64,000 nt of DNA from Marinobacterium sedimentorum (GTDB taxonomy: Bacteria > Pseudomonadota > Gammaproteobacteria > Pseudomonadales > Balneatricaceae). Each line of letters begins with the position of its first letter. Position 1 is the first letter of the stretch. A program made the translations under genes and the position numbers. The stretch lies in the NCBI RefSeq assembly GCF_024267675.1, contig NZ_JALDYX010000017.1, positions 36,259 through 100,258 on the forward strand, given 5' to 3'. The notes under the pieces were generated by a model, which had not been told where the DNA came from, made no database searches, and was given only the letters and a program-made list of their open reading frames with translations. This document shows positions 16,584 through 25,787 of this stretch, piece after piece.

Positions 16584-17324
16584 ATGACACCCCTAGATTA
16601 CCTCCTGCTGGTTCTGGCCGGCTACTTTGCCGGCGTGCTCAACACCATCGCCGGTGGCGGCAGTTTTCTCACCTTTCCGGCCCTGGTCTACGCCGGCATC
16701 CCGCCCATTGCCGCCAATGCCACCAGTGCTGTGGCCGTATTGCCGGGCTATCTTGGCGGCACCCTTGGCTTCAAGCGCGAACTGCAAACCCTGGATCGCA
16801 TCATGCTGCTGCGCCTCAGCCTGCTGGGCCTGGCCGGCGGCATCACCGGCGCCCTGCTGCTGCTGATCACCCCGGCGGCCGTATTCGATATCGCCGTGCC
16901 CTTTCTGCTGCTCGGCGCCACCCTGCTGTTCGCCTTCGGCAACCGTCTGATGTCGCTGCTGCGCCGTTCCGGACGGCCGCTGCCGATGGCCCCCGGCCTG
17001 CTGGTGGTAGCCATTTATGGCGGCTACTTTAACGGCGGCCTGGGCATCATGCTGCTGGCACAGTTCGCCGCCGCCGGCATGCAGGAACTCAATCTGATGA
17101 ACGGCCTGAAGAACCTGCTGTCCTTCGTGCTGTCGTCCATCTCGGTGGTCGCCTTTGCCGTCGCCGGCATCGTTGAATGGCAGCCAGCGCTGATCATGAT
17201 GCTGGCTGCAACCCTGGGTGGCTACAGCGGTGCCGGTATCGCCCGCGCCCTGCCGGTGCGCGTGGTACGCGGCATCGTAATCGGCGTTGGCCTGGTGATG
17301 ACGCTGGTATTTCTGCTGCGCTAA
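16584..17324 (+). CDS. TauE/SafE-family membrane permease
   Basis: The 246-residue protein has about eight hydrophobic segments and the TauE/SafE signature: AGYFAGVLNTIAGGGSFLTFPAL in the first half and a matching YGGYFNGGLGIMLLA in the second. The family exports sulfite, sulfoacetate or other anions, and many members have unknown substrates. The start at 16584 has AAGGA ten bases upstream and gives the usual N-terminus; an earlier in-frame ATG at 16515 would add a non-family extension. It follows a terminator, so it is likely transcribed on its own. Confidence 0.85.
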   Translation: MTPLDYLLLVLAGYFAGVLNTIAGGGSFLTFPALVYAGIPPIAANATSAVAVLPGYLGGTLGFKRELQTLDRIMLLRLSLLGLAGGITGALLLLITPAAVFDIAVPFLLLGATLLFAFGNRLMSLLRRSGRPLPMAPGLLVVAIYGGYFNGGLGIMLLAQFAAAGMQELNLMNGLKNLLSFVLSSISVVAFAVAGIVEWQPALIMMLAATLGGYSGAGIARALPVRVVRGIVIGVGLVMTLVFLLR

Positions 17325-17363
17325 AGGATCATCGGCACCCTTGCAGTACGCCGCCTGGCTGCC

Positions 17364-18536
17364 TCAGAAATTCACCCAGCGGGCGCCGTTATCGGCCGAC
17401 TCCACGCAGCACTCCAGCATTCGAACACCCTCAACGCCGGCCGCGATATCAGGATACCAAAGGGCTTCCAGCGTCGCCTGATCGTCGTGATCCGCCGCGG
17501 CCATTGCCAGCCCAAACCGATGGTACAGGTTGGCCCAGGACTCGAAGAAGCCCTCGGCATGACCGCCACCGATACGATTGGTGGCGATACCCGGCACCTC
17601 GTTGTACAGATAGCCCATGCCCCGATCCAGCAGCTGCGCCGGCTGCCCCTGGACCTCGTAGCGCAGCTGATTGGGGTGTTCATCCCACCATTCGATACTG
17701 GCTTTTTCACCCACCACGCGGATCTTCTGCTGGTGCATGGAACCGGCATTGATGGCGCTGGCCCAGAGTGTGCCGACAGCGCCGTTTTTGAACTGCAGCA
17801 TGACATGGGCGTTATCTTCCAGTGGCGCGCGACTTTGCACGAAGCTCTGGCGCATGCAGCACAGCCGCTCCACTTCACAGCCTGTCAGCATGCCGGCCAG
17901 AAACCAGGTGTGGGTGCCCAGATCCCCCAGGACGAAGCTGGGGCCGGACACCGCCGGATTCATGCGCCACTGGGCACCGGAACTGTGCTTTTCGATCGCC
18001 TCACTGTGAAAGCCGTGGGCGAACTGCATGTTGATCACGCGAATGGCCCCCAGATCGCCACGCCTGATCATCTCCCTGGCCTGGTGCAGCATCGGAAAAC
18101 CCGCATAGCCATACATCACGCCAAAGACCTTTTTTGCCGCCTGCGCCCGTCGTTGCAGATCCCGTGCCTCGTCGGCGGTAAAGGTCACCGGCTTTTCACA
18201 GATCACATGCAGCCCGGCGTCCAGCGCCGCCTTGCTGATGGCGTAGTGCGTAGCGTTGGGCGTGGCGATGGACACAGCCTGAATGCCATCGGCCCGCTTG
18301 GCTTCCTGGCTGAACATGGAGGCATAATCGGCGTAGCAGCGTTCAGGAGCCAGCCCCAGCCGGGTGCCAAAGTCACGGCATCGCTGCGGATCTATATCAA
18401 AGGCCCCGGCCACCAGCTGAAACAGGCCATCGCGCTGGGCACCTGCCCGATGGGCATGACCGATCTCACTGCCACGGCCGCCACCGACCATGGCCCAGCG
18501 AATGGGTGATTCAAAACGCATCTCTTCATTGAACAT
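17364..18536 (-). CDS. Gfo/Idh/MocA-family oxidoreductase
   Basis: This 390-residue NAD(P)-dependent oxidoreductase has an N-terminal Rossmann fold (WAMVGGGRGSEIGHAHR) and the family's EKP lysine motif in HVICEKPVTFTADEA. The C-terminal half is the substrate-binding alpha/beta domain, with GDLGTHTWFLAGML in the place of the catalytic histidine helix. Family members oxidise sugars, inositols or other polyols at a ring hydroxyl. The gene is divergent from a LacI-type regulator (134-bp gap), which suggests sugar-responsive control. There is no adjacent transporter, so the substrate is unknown. It is unlike the IolG-type gene at 32.3 kb. Confidence 0.88.
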   Translation of the reverse strand: MFNEEMRFESPIRWAMVGGGRGSEIGHAHRAGAQRDGLFQLVAGAFDIDPQRCRDFGTRLGLAPERCYADYASMFSQEAKRADGIQAVSIATPNATHYAISKAALDAGLHVICEKPVTFTADEARDLQRRAQAAKKVFGVMYGYAGFPMLHQAREMIRRGDLGAIRVINMQFAHGFHSEAIEKHSSGAQWRMNPAVSGPSFVLGDLGTHTWFLAGMLTGCEVERLCCMRQSFVQSRAPLEDNAHVMLQFKNGAVGTLWASAINAGSMHQQKIRVVGEKASIEWWDEHPNQLRYEVQGQPAQLLDRGMGYLYNEVPGIATNRIGGGHAEGFFESWANLYHRFGLAMAAADHDDQATLEALWYPDIAAGVEGVRMLECCVESADNGARWVNF

Positions 18537-18670
18537 CAGCCTGCTCCGGTTTTTATCATTGGAAACATGTTGCTTGCTGATCAGGATGCTAACATTGAGG
18601 CTTGGGCCAAATAGCGCATAAACACCTCAAAAACACCTCAAATAACGAGACGCGAGAATCCGATACGCCA

Positions 18671-19684
18671 ATGAAACCCGCCTTTGCCCTCAAACAGATC
18701 GCCGCCCAGGCCGGGGTCAGCCTGGCCACTGTTGACCGGGTGGTCAACCAGCGCCCCGGCGTGCGTCTGCAAACCGTGCAGTGGGTGCAGCAGGCAGTGC
18801 AGGAACTGGAGCAGCAGGCGGGGCTTGTGGGCTTCAGGGGCAGAAGTTTCTATATAGACGTGATTATTCAGGCGCCCGAGCGCTTCACCAGCGCCGTGCA
18901 GCAGGCTATCCACCGCGCTCTGCCGCTGCTGCAACCGCTGCGCATCCGGCCACGCTTTCACCTGCACGAAGACCTGGAGGTGCAGCCACTGGTCAGCATG
19001 ATCCAGGGCTGTGCCCGGCGCGGCTCCCAGGGGCTGATACTGAAAGGCCCCGATGAGCCGGCGGTTAACGAGGCGGTACAACAACTGACCGAGGCCGGCA
19101 TCCCGGTCGTTACCCTGGTGTCGGACCTGCCCCACAGCGGTCGCTGCGCCTATATCGGCATGGACGACCGCGCCGCCGGGCGTACCGCCGCCCATCTGAT
19201 GCAGCAGTGGCTGCAGGATCAGCACAGCACCATCGCCGTGAATGTCAGCAATCAGCGCTTTCGCGGTGAGGAAGAACGCGAGATGGGGTTTCGGCAGCTA
19301 CTGCGCGAGCAGGCGCCTAACATGCGGATTACTGAAATTGTCGGCGGTCTCGGTATTCATGGCACCACTTACGCCCGCACCCGCCAGTGCCTGCAACAGG
19401 ACGCCAGCATCAGTGCCGTGTACAGTGCCGGCGGCGCCAATCGCGCCATTCTTGATGCCTTTGCCGCCGAGCAACGGGACCTGCGTCTGTTTATCGGCCA
19501 CGACCTGGATAGAGACAACCGCGCCCTGCTGCTGGAGCGGCGCATCGATGCCATCATCGATCATGATCTTGCGCAGGACGCCCACCGTGCCTTTGTGTAT
19601 TTGCTGCAACAGCATGGCGTGGTACCGGCGGGCAGTAGCGAGACCCGCTCGCGCATCAACATCGTCACAGCCTACAACCTTTAG
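18671..19684 (+). CDS. LacI-family transcriptional regulator
   Basis: The protein has 337 residues. An N-terminal helix-turn-helix (FALKQIAAQAGVSLATVDRVVNQRPGV) is followed by a periplasmic-binding-protein-type sensor domain. Its TVDRVVN recognition region is the same subtype as the regulator at 34.7 kb (TVDRVLN), and both have a DMGFR or EMGFR segment in the sensor domain. The start at 18671 is chosen because the helix-turn-helix begins a few residues later. The gene diverges from the Gfo/Idh/MocA gene. An AACATGTT palindrome at 18564-18571 lies in the gap and might be an operator. Confidence 0.87.
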   Translation: MKPAFALKQIAAQAGVSLATVDRVVNQRPGVRLQTVQWVQQAVQELEQQAGLVGFRGRSFYIDVIIQAPERFTSAVQQAIHRALPLLQPLRIRPRFHLHEDLEVQPLVSMIQGCARRGSQGLILKGPDEPAVNEAVQQLTEAGIPVVTLVSDLPHSGRCAYIGMDDRAAGRTAAHLMQQWLQDQHSTIAVNVSNQRFRGEEEREMGFRQLLREQAPNMRITEIVGGLGIHGTTYARTRQCLQQDASISAVYSAGGANRAILDAFAAEQRDLRLFIGHDLDRDNRALLLERRIDAIIDHDLAQDAHRAFVYLLQQHGVVPAGSSETRSRINIVTAYNL

Positions 19685-19713
19685 GCCGCCGCCTGATGCG
19701 TGCGGTGCCGGTT

Positions 19714-20487
19714 TTACGCCATGATGTGCTCGCCGGCATCAACATAGAGCGTACTGCCGGTGAGGTTAATGCCCAGATCGCTGACCAGAAAAGCAGCCAT
19801 GGCGCCGACATCCGCCGGTGTACTTAGCCTATGCAGCGGCGCCTGGGCAATAGTGTGTTCCATCAGCGTATCGAACTGCGCAATACCGGATGCTGCACGC
19901 GTAGGCATGGGGCCCGGCGACAGCGCATGCACGCGGATATCCTGGCCCCCGAGCTCTGCCGCCAGATAGCGCACTGAACTTTCCAGCGCGGCCTTGACCG
20001 GCCCCATCAGGTTGTAGTGATCAACCACCTTTTGGGCACCGTAGTAACTCATGGTCAGCAGTGTACCTCCGGCAGGCATCAGCGCTTCAGCCAGGCGAGC
20101 GATACGAATGAAGGAGTGACAGGAAATATCCATCGCCCGGGCAAAGCCCTGCTGCGACGTATCCAGCAACCGACCATGCAGCTCATCCAGCGCCGACCAG
20201 GCAATGGAGTGAATCACGAAGTCGATTGTGCCCCAGGTGGTTTTGGCCGTATCAAACAGCCGCTCTAGATCTCCTGGCTGGCCCACATCACAGGCCTGAA
20301 AAATCGTCGCACCGAGGCGTTCAGCCAGTGGCGCCACATGGGAGCGCGCCTTGTCGTTCTGGTAACTGATGCACAGTTCGGCGCCGGCCTCGCGCAGCGC
20401 CAGGGCGCACCCGTATGCAATGCTCTGGTCATTTGCCACCCCCAGTACAATTCCCTTTTTACCGCTCAAATCGATTGCCAGGCTCAT
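19714..20487 (-). CDS. fabI: FabI-like enoyl-[acyl-carrier-protein] reductase
   Basis: This 257-residue SDR protein matches the FabI branch: KKGIVLGVANDQSIAYGCALAL at the N-terminus, the active-site set Y148, Y158 and K165 in the Y-x9-Y-x6-K spacing of FabI, and SPGPMPTRAASGI after it. FabI reduces the double bond of enoyl-ACP with NAD(P)H in fatty acid elongation. The gene is isolated, convergent with the LacI-type regulator with 29 bp between stops. It may be a second, specialised reductase and not the main one. The start has an AAAGGAAC site upstream. Confidence 0.85.
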   Translation of the reverse strand: MSLAIDLSGKKGIVLGVANDQSIAYGCALALREAGAELCISYQNDKARSHVAPLAERLGATIFQACDVGQPGDLERLFDTAKTTWGTIDFVIHSIAWSALDELHGRLLDTSQQGFARAMDISCHSFIRIARLAEALMPAGGTLLTMSYYGAQKVVDHYNLMGPVKAALESSVRYLAAELGGQDIRVHALSPGPMPTRAASGIAQFDTLMEHTIAQAPLHRLSTPADVGAMAAFLVSDLGINLTGSTLYVDAGEHIMA

Positions 20488-20610
20488 GTCCAGTTCCTTT
20501 AGGAGGTTGTTGATCCGTCGAGAGTAGCAGTTCCAACGCTGTTTGCATCCACGCAGCATGGTGCCGCGCCAAGGGAGCACGCTCACTGATGCAGGTCAAA
20601 CAATTGACGA

Positions 20611-21939
20611 TCAGTGCTCAGACGCAGCCGTCTCGAATACCACCATGGTGCCAATCTGCTGGCTGCGCTGGCGTATAGGCTGGCATCGTTGTGTGGCCAG
20701 CCATTGCGGGGTATCGGCGGGATGGCGGTTCTCGTCATCCAGATCCAGTGCGGGGATGCGGGTCTGGGGGCTCAGCTCCAGCTCGGCACCGAGTTTTTTC
20801 ACCAGCCAGTGCGCCCGCGCATTGGCCCGGACCAGACGCCCGCGCCGGTCAAATGCCAGCAGCCCCTGCACTTTCCAGCGCCGGAATAATGCCTCGGTCT
20901 CGTCCAGTACCTCCTGTCGGGCCCGAAAGTAGAACGCCGACAGATTGGCTTCAATCAGCCGGGCCGCGTCCATCGCAAAATCCAGCGCGTGGCCCTGGTA
21001 GCTGTCCGTGAAACCCGAGACATCCACGGCCCCCAGCACCCGCCCATCGTGGGGATCGCGAATGACATCGGCCGAACAGGTATAGCGCTTGATGCCACTG
21101 CAAAAATGCTCGGCGCCATACAGCTGTACCGCTTCTGCCGCCGCCAGCGCCGTGCCAATGGCATTGGTGCCCACTGCCGACTCTGACCAGAGGCCACCGG
21201 TTACCAGATTGACCCCCTGCGCGGCATGGCGCGTACGACGGTCGCCGGCCACATCCAGGATGAGGCCGCTGGCATCGGCCAGCAGGATGACGCTATCGGC
21301 CTTGTGCAGCAGCTCCCCTGCCCGCTGCAGCACCGGATGGGCGGCCTCGCGCAGATCTGCCTGTCGATAGCGATGGAATTCAATCTGGACGGGGTCGTCG
21401 ATCAGTGGGGCATGCCGCAGTTGCGGATCAAGGCGTGACTGATGGCAGCGGCGCCAGGAGTCCTCCACCACCGGCCGAATGTCCTGGTTGCTGTAATCCT
21501 GACCCAGCACAAACCGCTCCCACACCTCCAGCAGGCGGTGATGGTGCTGCGGATTGCTAAGCAGCTGGGAGCGATCGCGGATGGAGGCCGCCGCCTGTGC
21601 CGCCTGCGTGCGGGTAAAAAAATGGCCGTGGCGCACAAAGCCTGCCACCACGCCAGCCTTGACCGCCGTTACACGACCGCTGTCGAGCCTTGCAAGTACC
21701 AGTTCCGCGGGCAGGCCATCCAGCAAGTGCATGGGCGCCGACGCACCATTGGCAAAGCAGGACGGGTGCACAACGCCGGTTTCCATATCGTAGAACGCGG
21801 GCCTGAAGCCCAGATCGCGGTTCTCATCGCTGATCCCGCCACTGCCACGGAAAACGTCGTTTTGCAGACGCAGCATCTCGGGCGTCAGCTCAACTCTGGC
21901 GGCTGGAGGGCTTGCCGTGAAGACCGTCTTGCCAACCAT
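20611..21939 (-). CDS. AcoR-like GAF-PAS sensor protein lacking AAA+ and HTH domains
   Basis: The 442-residue protein has three parts. Residues about 1-130 contain FRPAFYDMETGVVHPSCFANG...APMHLLDGLPAELV, a small domain of unknown function. Residues about 160-350 match the sensor region of AcoR-type sigma-54 activators: SWRRCHQSRLDP, a GAF domain with VILLADASGLILDVAGD and GGLWSESAVGTNAIGTALA, and GAVDVSGFTDSYQGHALDFA. The end is a PAS-like segment (GLLAFDRRGRLVRANARAHWL). The protein then stops, with no Walker A, GAFTGA or Fis-type helix-turn-helix. No such domains are visible just downstream either. It may act by binding a partner. The gene is followed by fabI-like on the same strand. Confidence 0.75.
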   Translation of the reverse strand: MVGKTVFTASPPAARVELTPEMLRLQNDVFRGSGGISDENRDLGFRPAFYDMETGVVHPSCFANGASAPMHLLDGLPAELVLARLDSGRVTAVKAGVVAGFVRHGHFFTRTQAAQAAASIRDRSQLLSNPQHHHRLLEVWERFVLGQDYSNQDIRPVVEDSWRRCHQSRLDPQLRHAPLIDDPVQIEFHRYRQADLREAAHPVLQRAGELLHKADSVILLADASGLILDVAGDRRTRHAAQGVNLVTGGLWSESAVGTNAIGTALAAAEAVQLYGAEHFCSGIKRYTCSADVIRDPHDGRVLGAVDVSGFTDSYQGHALDFAMDAARLIEANLSAFYFRARQEVLDETEALFRRWKVQGLLAFDRRGRLVRANARAHWLVKKLGAELELSPQTRIPALDLDDENRHPADTPQWLATQRCQPIRQRSQQIGTMVVFETAASEH

Positions 21940-22456
21940 AGTACCTCCTGACCCTGGGGCCCGGTAGCCGGGTTAGTGCGAGCTGTACGTCCATATTGTG
22001 GCGCGTCGCCAGATGTGTGCGGGCGCGCACTGCGCAGCCCGAAATTCAGCCTGCCTTGAGTATAGCCCGCATCCCCTGGGGTTCTGAGGTTTGCAGCCTT
22101 GAGCTTTAGAGCCCAACGCCAGGCAGCGGCGGTCCCAGGGAAGCGGCGCCGGGAAAAAAGTCGGTAATAGACCCAAAGCGGATACCAGGCATCCGGCTGC
22201 AGTTACCTGGCAGTTCCGTTCTTGGTGCCATTTGCTTTGATGGTAGTGATCAGGCTTTTCCGTTCGTCCTGGGCTGCCACAAACCGGTTCGGTGGCCTCT
22301 TCTGTCAGCATTCGTGCGGGCGCCAAAAATACACACTGGGTCTGCTCACACTATGCTGATAGTGATGCTGGTACGTCGCTTTCTTAACCAGCCAGGGCAG
22401 TGGACTGCGCCCAAGCGCCACCGCTGAACTTAGCCAGCACGCCATGGAGATGGAAT
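21940..22456. other. 517-bp intergenic region, nothing recognised
   Basis: The gap lies between the divergent GAF-PAS and P-type ATPase genes. I see no coding frame with protein-like composition, no strong terminator and no CueR-type palindrome of the CTTCC...GGAAG kind. It must hold both promoters. Confidence 0.4.
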
Positions 22457-24889
22457 ATGAGTACGAAACCAAATACAAAACAAAATCAGCACACAGACCC
22501 AGTCTGCAATATGGTGGTATCAAGCGACTCCGAATTCCATTCACACCATGAAGACAACGAGTATTATTTTTGCAGCGAACGTTGCCTGCAGAAATTTAAC
22601 GAGCATCCAGAGCAATATCTCGATCAGCAGACCTTGGCACCTCATGCAGCTCAGGCTGAGTCAAGCCCTTATACATGCCCCATGCATCCTGAAATCCAGC
22701 AACAGGGGCCCGGCAATTGCCCGAAATGCGGGATGGCGCTGGAGCCGATGCACGCACCGGAGACCTCGGCCCGCACCGAGTACAGATGCCCCATGCATCC
22801 CGAGGTGGTGCAGGATCACCCCGGTAGCTGCCCCAAATGCGGGATGGCACTCGAAGCCGTGACAACATCCGGCGGCGAAGAAAAGAATGCAGAGCTTGTC
22901 TACATGAGCCGCCGATTCTGGGTGTGCACCCTTCTCGCTCTGCCCGTGTTTTTCCTCGCCATGACAGCCGATATGCTACCTGCCTGGCTGCCGGATTGGC
23001 TTTCAATGCAAACAGTTCAATGGATTGAGTTCGTGTTGGCAACACCTGTTGTGCTGTGGGGCGGCTGGCCATTTTTTGTCCGCGGCTGGCAATCCGTCCG
23101 AACATGGAACCTCAATATGTTCACCCTGATTGCACTGGGTGTCTCTGTCGCCTGGGGGTATAGCGTTACGGCCCTGCTGTTTCCACAGATTTTCCCTCCG
23201 GTCATGCGCAGCGAAAATGGCTTGGTGGCTGTCTACTTTGAAGCTTCAGCCGTGATTACGGCTCTGGTCCTTATGGGGCAAGTCCTTGAGTTACGCGCTC
23301 GTTCACGCACCAATGCGGCCATTCAGATGCTGCTTGGTCTTGCGCCGAATACGGCGCGCATCCTGAACGAGGATGGAACCGAAAAAGATATCCCTCTGGA
23401 GGAGGTAAAGCCCGGCGATACCTTGCGGGTCCGACCCGGCGAGAAAGTACCGGTTGATGGTACTGTCATCGAAGGTGAAAGTAATATAGATGAATCCATG
23501 GTTACCGGAGAACCTGTCCCTATAGCAAAATCAACCGACGACAAACTCATCGGCGCTACGGTAAATGGAACCGGCAGCTTGCTGATGCGGGCGGAAAAAG
23601 TCGGCTCCGACACCCTGCTGGCACAAATCATAAAAATGGTGGCTGATGCACAAAGGTCGCGGGCACCCATACAAAAATTGGCGGATACTGTGGCGGGTTA
23701 TTTTGTCCCCGCGGTGGTTGGCGCGGCGGCGGTCGCTTTTATTGTTTGGTGGCTGTGGGGCCCGGAGCCACGTCTGGCGCATGCCGTTGTGAATGCCGTG
23801 GCTGTGCTTATCATCGCCTGTCCATGTGCACTGGGCCTTGCCACACCAATTTCCATCATGGTGGGAACGGGGCGTGGCGCCCAGGCCGGAGTCTTAATTA
23901 AAAATGCCGAAGCACTCGAGATCATGGAAAAAGTCGACACCCTGGTTGTGGATAAAACCGGTACGCTAACCGAAGGCAAACCAAAGCTGGTTGCTGTGCA
24001 GGCAGAATCAGGATTGGACGATGATGAGATATTGCGCATGGCCGCCAGCCTCGAACGCGCCAGCGAACACCCTTTGGCGGAGGCTATTGTCAATGGGGCT
24101 GAAGAACGCGGGATCAAGCTGGCTAAAGCCAGTAACTTTCAGTCGATTACCGGTAAAGGCGTCACAGGCGAAGTTGACGGACATAAGGTGGCAGTCGGCA
24201 ACCTGAAACTGTTAGAAAGCCTGAATATTAAAACGGGTGAATTATCTCAGCAAGCAGATAAAGAACGCGTCAAGGGAATGACCGTCATGCTGATTGCGAT
24301 TGACGGCCAAGCAGCAGGTTTAATTGGTGTTGCTGACCCCATCAAAGACGCAACAGGCGAAGCCATTAGCGATTTGCATGCCGAAGGTATCCGGATCGTC
24401 ATGCTTACCGGTGACAGTAAAACCACCGCCAAAGCTGTTGCCGACAAGCTGGGGATCGATCAGGTACATGCTGAAGTGTCTCCTGAACAAAAAGCCGAAG
24501 TCATTAAACAGCTTCAAGCAGAAGGCCGTATCGTCGCCATGGCTGGCGACGGTATTAACGATGCCCCTGCCCTGGCACAGGCCCATGTCGGCATTGCCAT
24601 GGGCACGGGTACCGATGTAGCAATAGAAAGCGCGAACGTCACTTTAATTAAAGGTGATTTACGGGGAATTGTCAGAGCGAGACGACTAAGCCGGGCCACC
24701 ATGCGTAATATCAAGCAAAATTTATTCTTTGCCTTTATTTACAACATAGCGGGTATTCCAGTGGCCGCCGGAATATTATATCCGTTCTTTGGAATACTGT
24801 TATCGCCAATGATTGCCGCTGCTGCAATGAGTTTCAGCTCGGTATCCGTGATCAGCAATTCGCTCAGACTAAGACAGGTAAAATTATAA
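22457..24889 (+). CDS. Copper/silver-translocating P1B-type ATPase with YHS and CPMHP domains
   Basis: This 810-residue inner-membrane pump starts with a YHS metal-binding domain (DPVCNMVV..., residues about 13-55) and two short CPMHPE...[12 protein letters not shown] / [11 protein letters not shown] modules (about 70-135). The transport core follows: VTGEPVPI in the actuator domain, the metal-site motif CPC at 455-457 ([11 protein letters not shown]), the phosphorylation motif DKTGTLT with D499, and [13 protein letters not shown] marks monovalent Cu/Ag export. The layout resembles SilP-type pumps. The ATG at 22457 has a GGAGATGG site. Base composition looks more AT-rich than in neighbouring genes, especially towards the 3' end. 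Confidence 0.92.
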   Translation: MSTKPNTKQNQHTDPVCNMVVSSDSEFHSHHEDNEYYFCSERCLQKFNEHPEQYLDQQTLAPHAAQAESSPYTCPMHPEIQQQGPGNCPKCGMALEPMHAPETSARTEYRCPMHPEVVQDHPGSCPKCGMALEAVTTSGGEEKNAELVYMSRRFWVCTLLALPVFFLAMTADMLPAWLPDWLSMQTVQWIEFVLATPVVLWGGWPFFVRGWQSVRTWNLNMFTLIALGVSVAWGYSVTALLFPQIFPPVMRSENGLVAVYFEASAVITALVLMGQVLELRARSRTNAAIQMLLGLAPNTARILNEDGTEKDIPLEEVKPGDTLRVRPGEKVPVDGTVIEGESNIDESMVTGEPVPIAKSTDDKLIGATVNGTGSLLMRAEKVGSDTLLAQIIKMVADAQRSRAPIQKLADTVAGYFVPAVVGAAAVAFIVWWLWGPEPRLAHAVVNAVAVLIIACPCALGLATPISIMVGTGRGAQAGVLIKNAEALEIMEKVDTLVVDKTGTLTEGKPKLVAVQAESGLDDDEILRMAASLERASEHPLAEAIVNGAEERGIKLAKASNFQSITGKGVTGEVDGHKVAVGNLKLLESLNIKTGELSQQADKERVKGMTVMLIAIDGQAAGLIGVADPIKDATGEAISDLHAEGIRIVMLTGDSKTTAKAVADKLGIDQVHAEVSPEQKAEVIKQLQAEGRIVAMAGDGINDAPALAQAHVGIAMGTGTDVAIESANVTLIKGDLRGIVRARRLSRATMRNIKQNLFFAFIYNIAGIPVAAGILYPFFGILLSPMIAAAAMSFSSVSVISNSLRLRQVKL

Positions 24890-25027
24890 ACCATGAACGA
24901 TGGTTTTCGATTTCAGAATGTCCGGTTAATCGGGTAGCAGACGGGGTCATGTTAGACTTTTCAGAATGACGAGAGCAACGTCAGTTTGATCTGAGCCCAC
25001 TTAATCGAGAAGAGAGAGTTAGCAGCC

Positions 25028-25465
25028 ATGAAACGAGTGCCTCAACTGCGCGACTTGTCTGACGATCATCACCAGGGGTTGGTCCTGGCGCGAAAGGCGA
25101 AGATGGCCGCATTGGGCCAAAAGGAGCCTTGCGGGCCCGAGATCTGGGCGGAGGTGGAGGCAGTGTTCCGGCGAGAACTGGAGCCTCACTTCGAAATCGA
25201 GGAATCGTTCATCGCAGAACCGCTTAGAGCGGCCGGCGAGTCACAATTAGCACAGCGACTCTGCGACGAGCATGAGGCGCTGCGTCAATACCTCATGCCT
25301 GGGCATCCGCGAACCTTAGACGACTTGCGCCTTTTTGGAGAACTCCTGCAGCAGCACATTCGCTTCGAGGAGCGGGAGTTGTTCCAGGTCGCCCAGCACA
25401 AGCTGACGAGCGAGGAGCTCGGCGCCGTTGCGCAAGCCTGCCACGACAGAGACCGCGAAACCTAG
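25028..25465 (+). CDS. Hemerythrin HHE-domain protein
   Basis: The 145-residue protein is a predicted four-helix bundle with hemerythrin-type ligands spread along it: DDHHQGL near the N-terminus, LEPHFEIEESFI, CDEHEALR and LLQQHIRFEERELFQ. Such proteins bind a di-iron centre and sense or carry O2, NO or iron, or protect against oxidative damage. The start has an AGAGAGAG purine tract and is 138 bp from the ATPase stop, so co-transcription is possible. The exact role is unknown. Confidence 0.82.
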   Translation: MKRVPQLRDLSDDHHQGLVLARKAKMAALGQKEPCGPEIWAEVEAVFRRELEPHFEIEESFIAEPLRAAGESQLAQRLCDEHEALRQYLMPGHPRTLDDLRLFGELLQQHIRFEERELFQVAQHKLTSEELGAVAQACHDRDRET

Positions 25466-25631
25466 CCTACGGTGACGCAACAGGCGCGGTTGCGGTTTAA
25501 CTGTCGCGCTAAGCTGACGGGTCAATACGAAAGGTTAATGTCCGTGTAGTGCCGCCCCCTGACAGCAGCATCCACCGAACACCATAAAAACTAGCCAAAA
25601 AGGCGGTGAATGTCAGATCGAGTCTGAATGA

Positions 25632-25740
25632 CTACACCTGAACAAGACCAAAACGAACTTCGGCATCCTGCTTGAGGCGCTCCCATGAGATCGGGAAACC
25701 CTGCGGTTCGACAAAGCCATTGAGGTTGTATTGCTCCAGC
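25632..25740 (-). pseudogene. Remnant of an IolI-like TIM-barrel sugar isomerase gene
   Basis: On the minus strand a fragment reads LEQYNLNGFVEPQGFPIS, then WERLKQDAEVRFGLVQV and a stop. It matches residues about 128-165 of the intact TIM-barrel protein at 31402-32232 (LEKYNLKGFVEPLGFPIS, then RLKQDAV...DRFGLVHDTF). About nine residues in the middle are missing, and the homology stops abruptly at both ends. The upstream edge of the homology coincides with an inverted repeat. It is a decayed fragment and not a functional gene. Confidence 0.7.
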
Positions 25741-25787
25741 ATGCCGCCGGTGACCACCTCGTTTTTTTTTGCAGGCGGCATGCTGGA
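25735..25787. repeat. 14-bp inverted repeat at the remnant edge
   Basis: TCCAGCATGCCGCC at 25735-25748 is repeated in inverted orientation as GGCGGCATGCTGGA at 25774-25787. Between them lie a small GGTG/CACC hairpin and a run of nine T. It marks the end of the TIM-barrel homology and may be the scar of a rearrangement or the stem of a terminator. Confidence 0.6.

Noticed and set aside
22330..22456. CueR-type operator before the P-type ATPase
   Set aside because: No CTTCC...GGAAG palindrome with MerR-family spacing was found.
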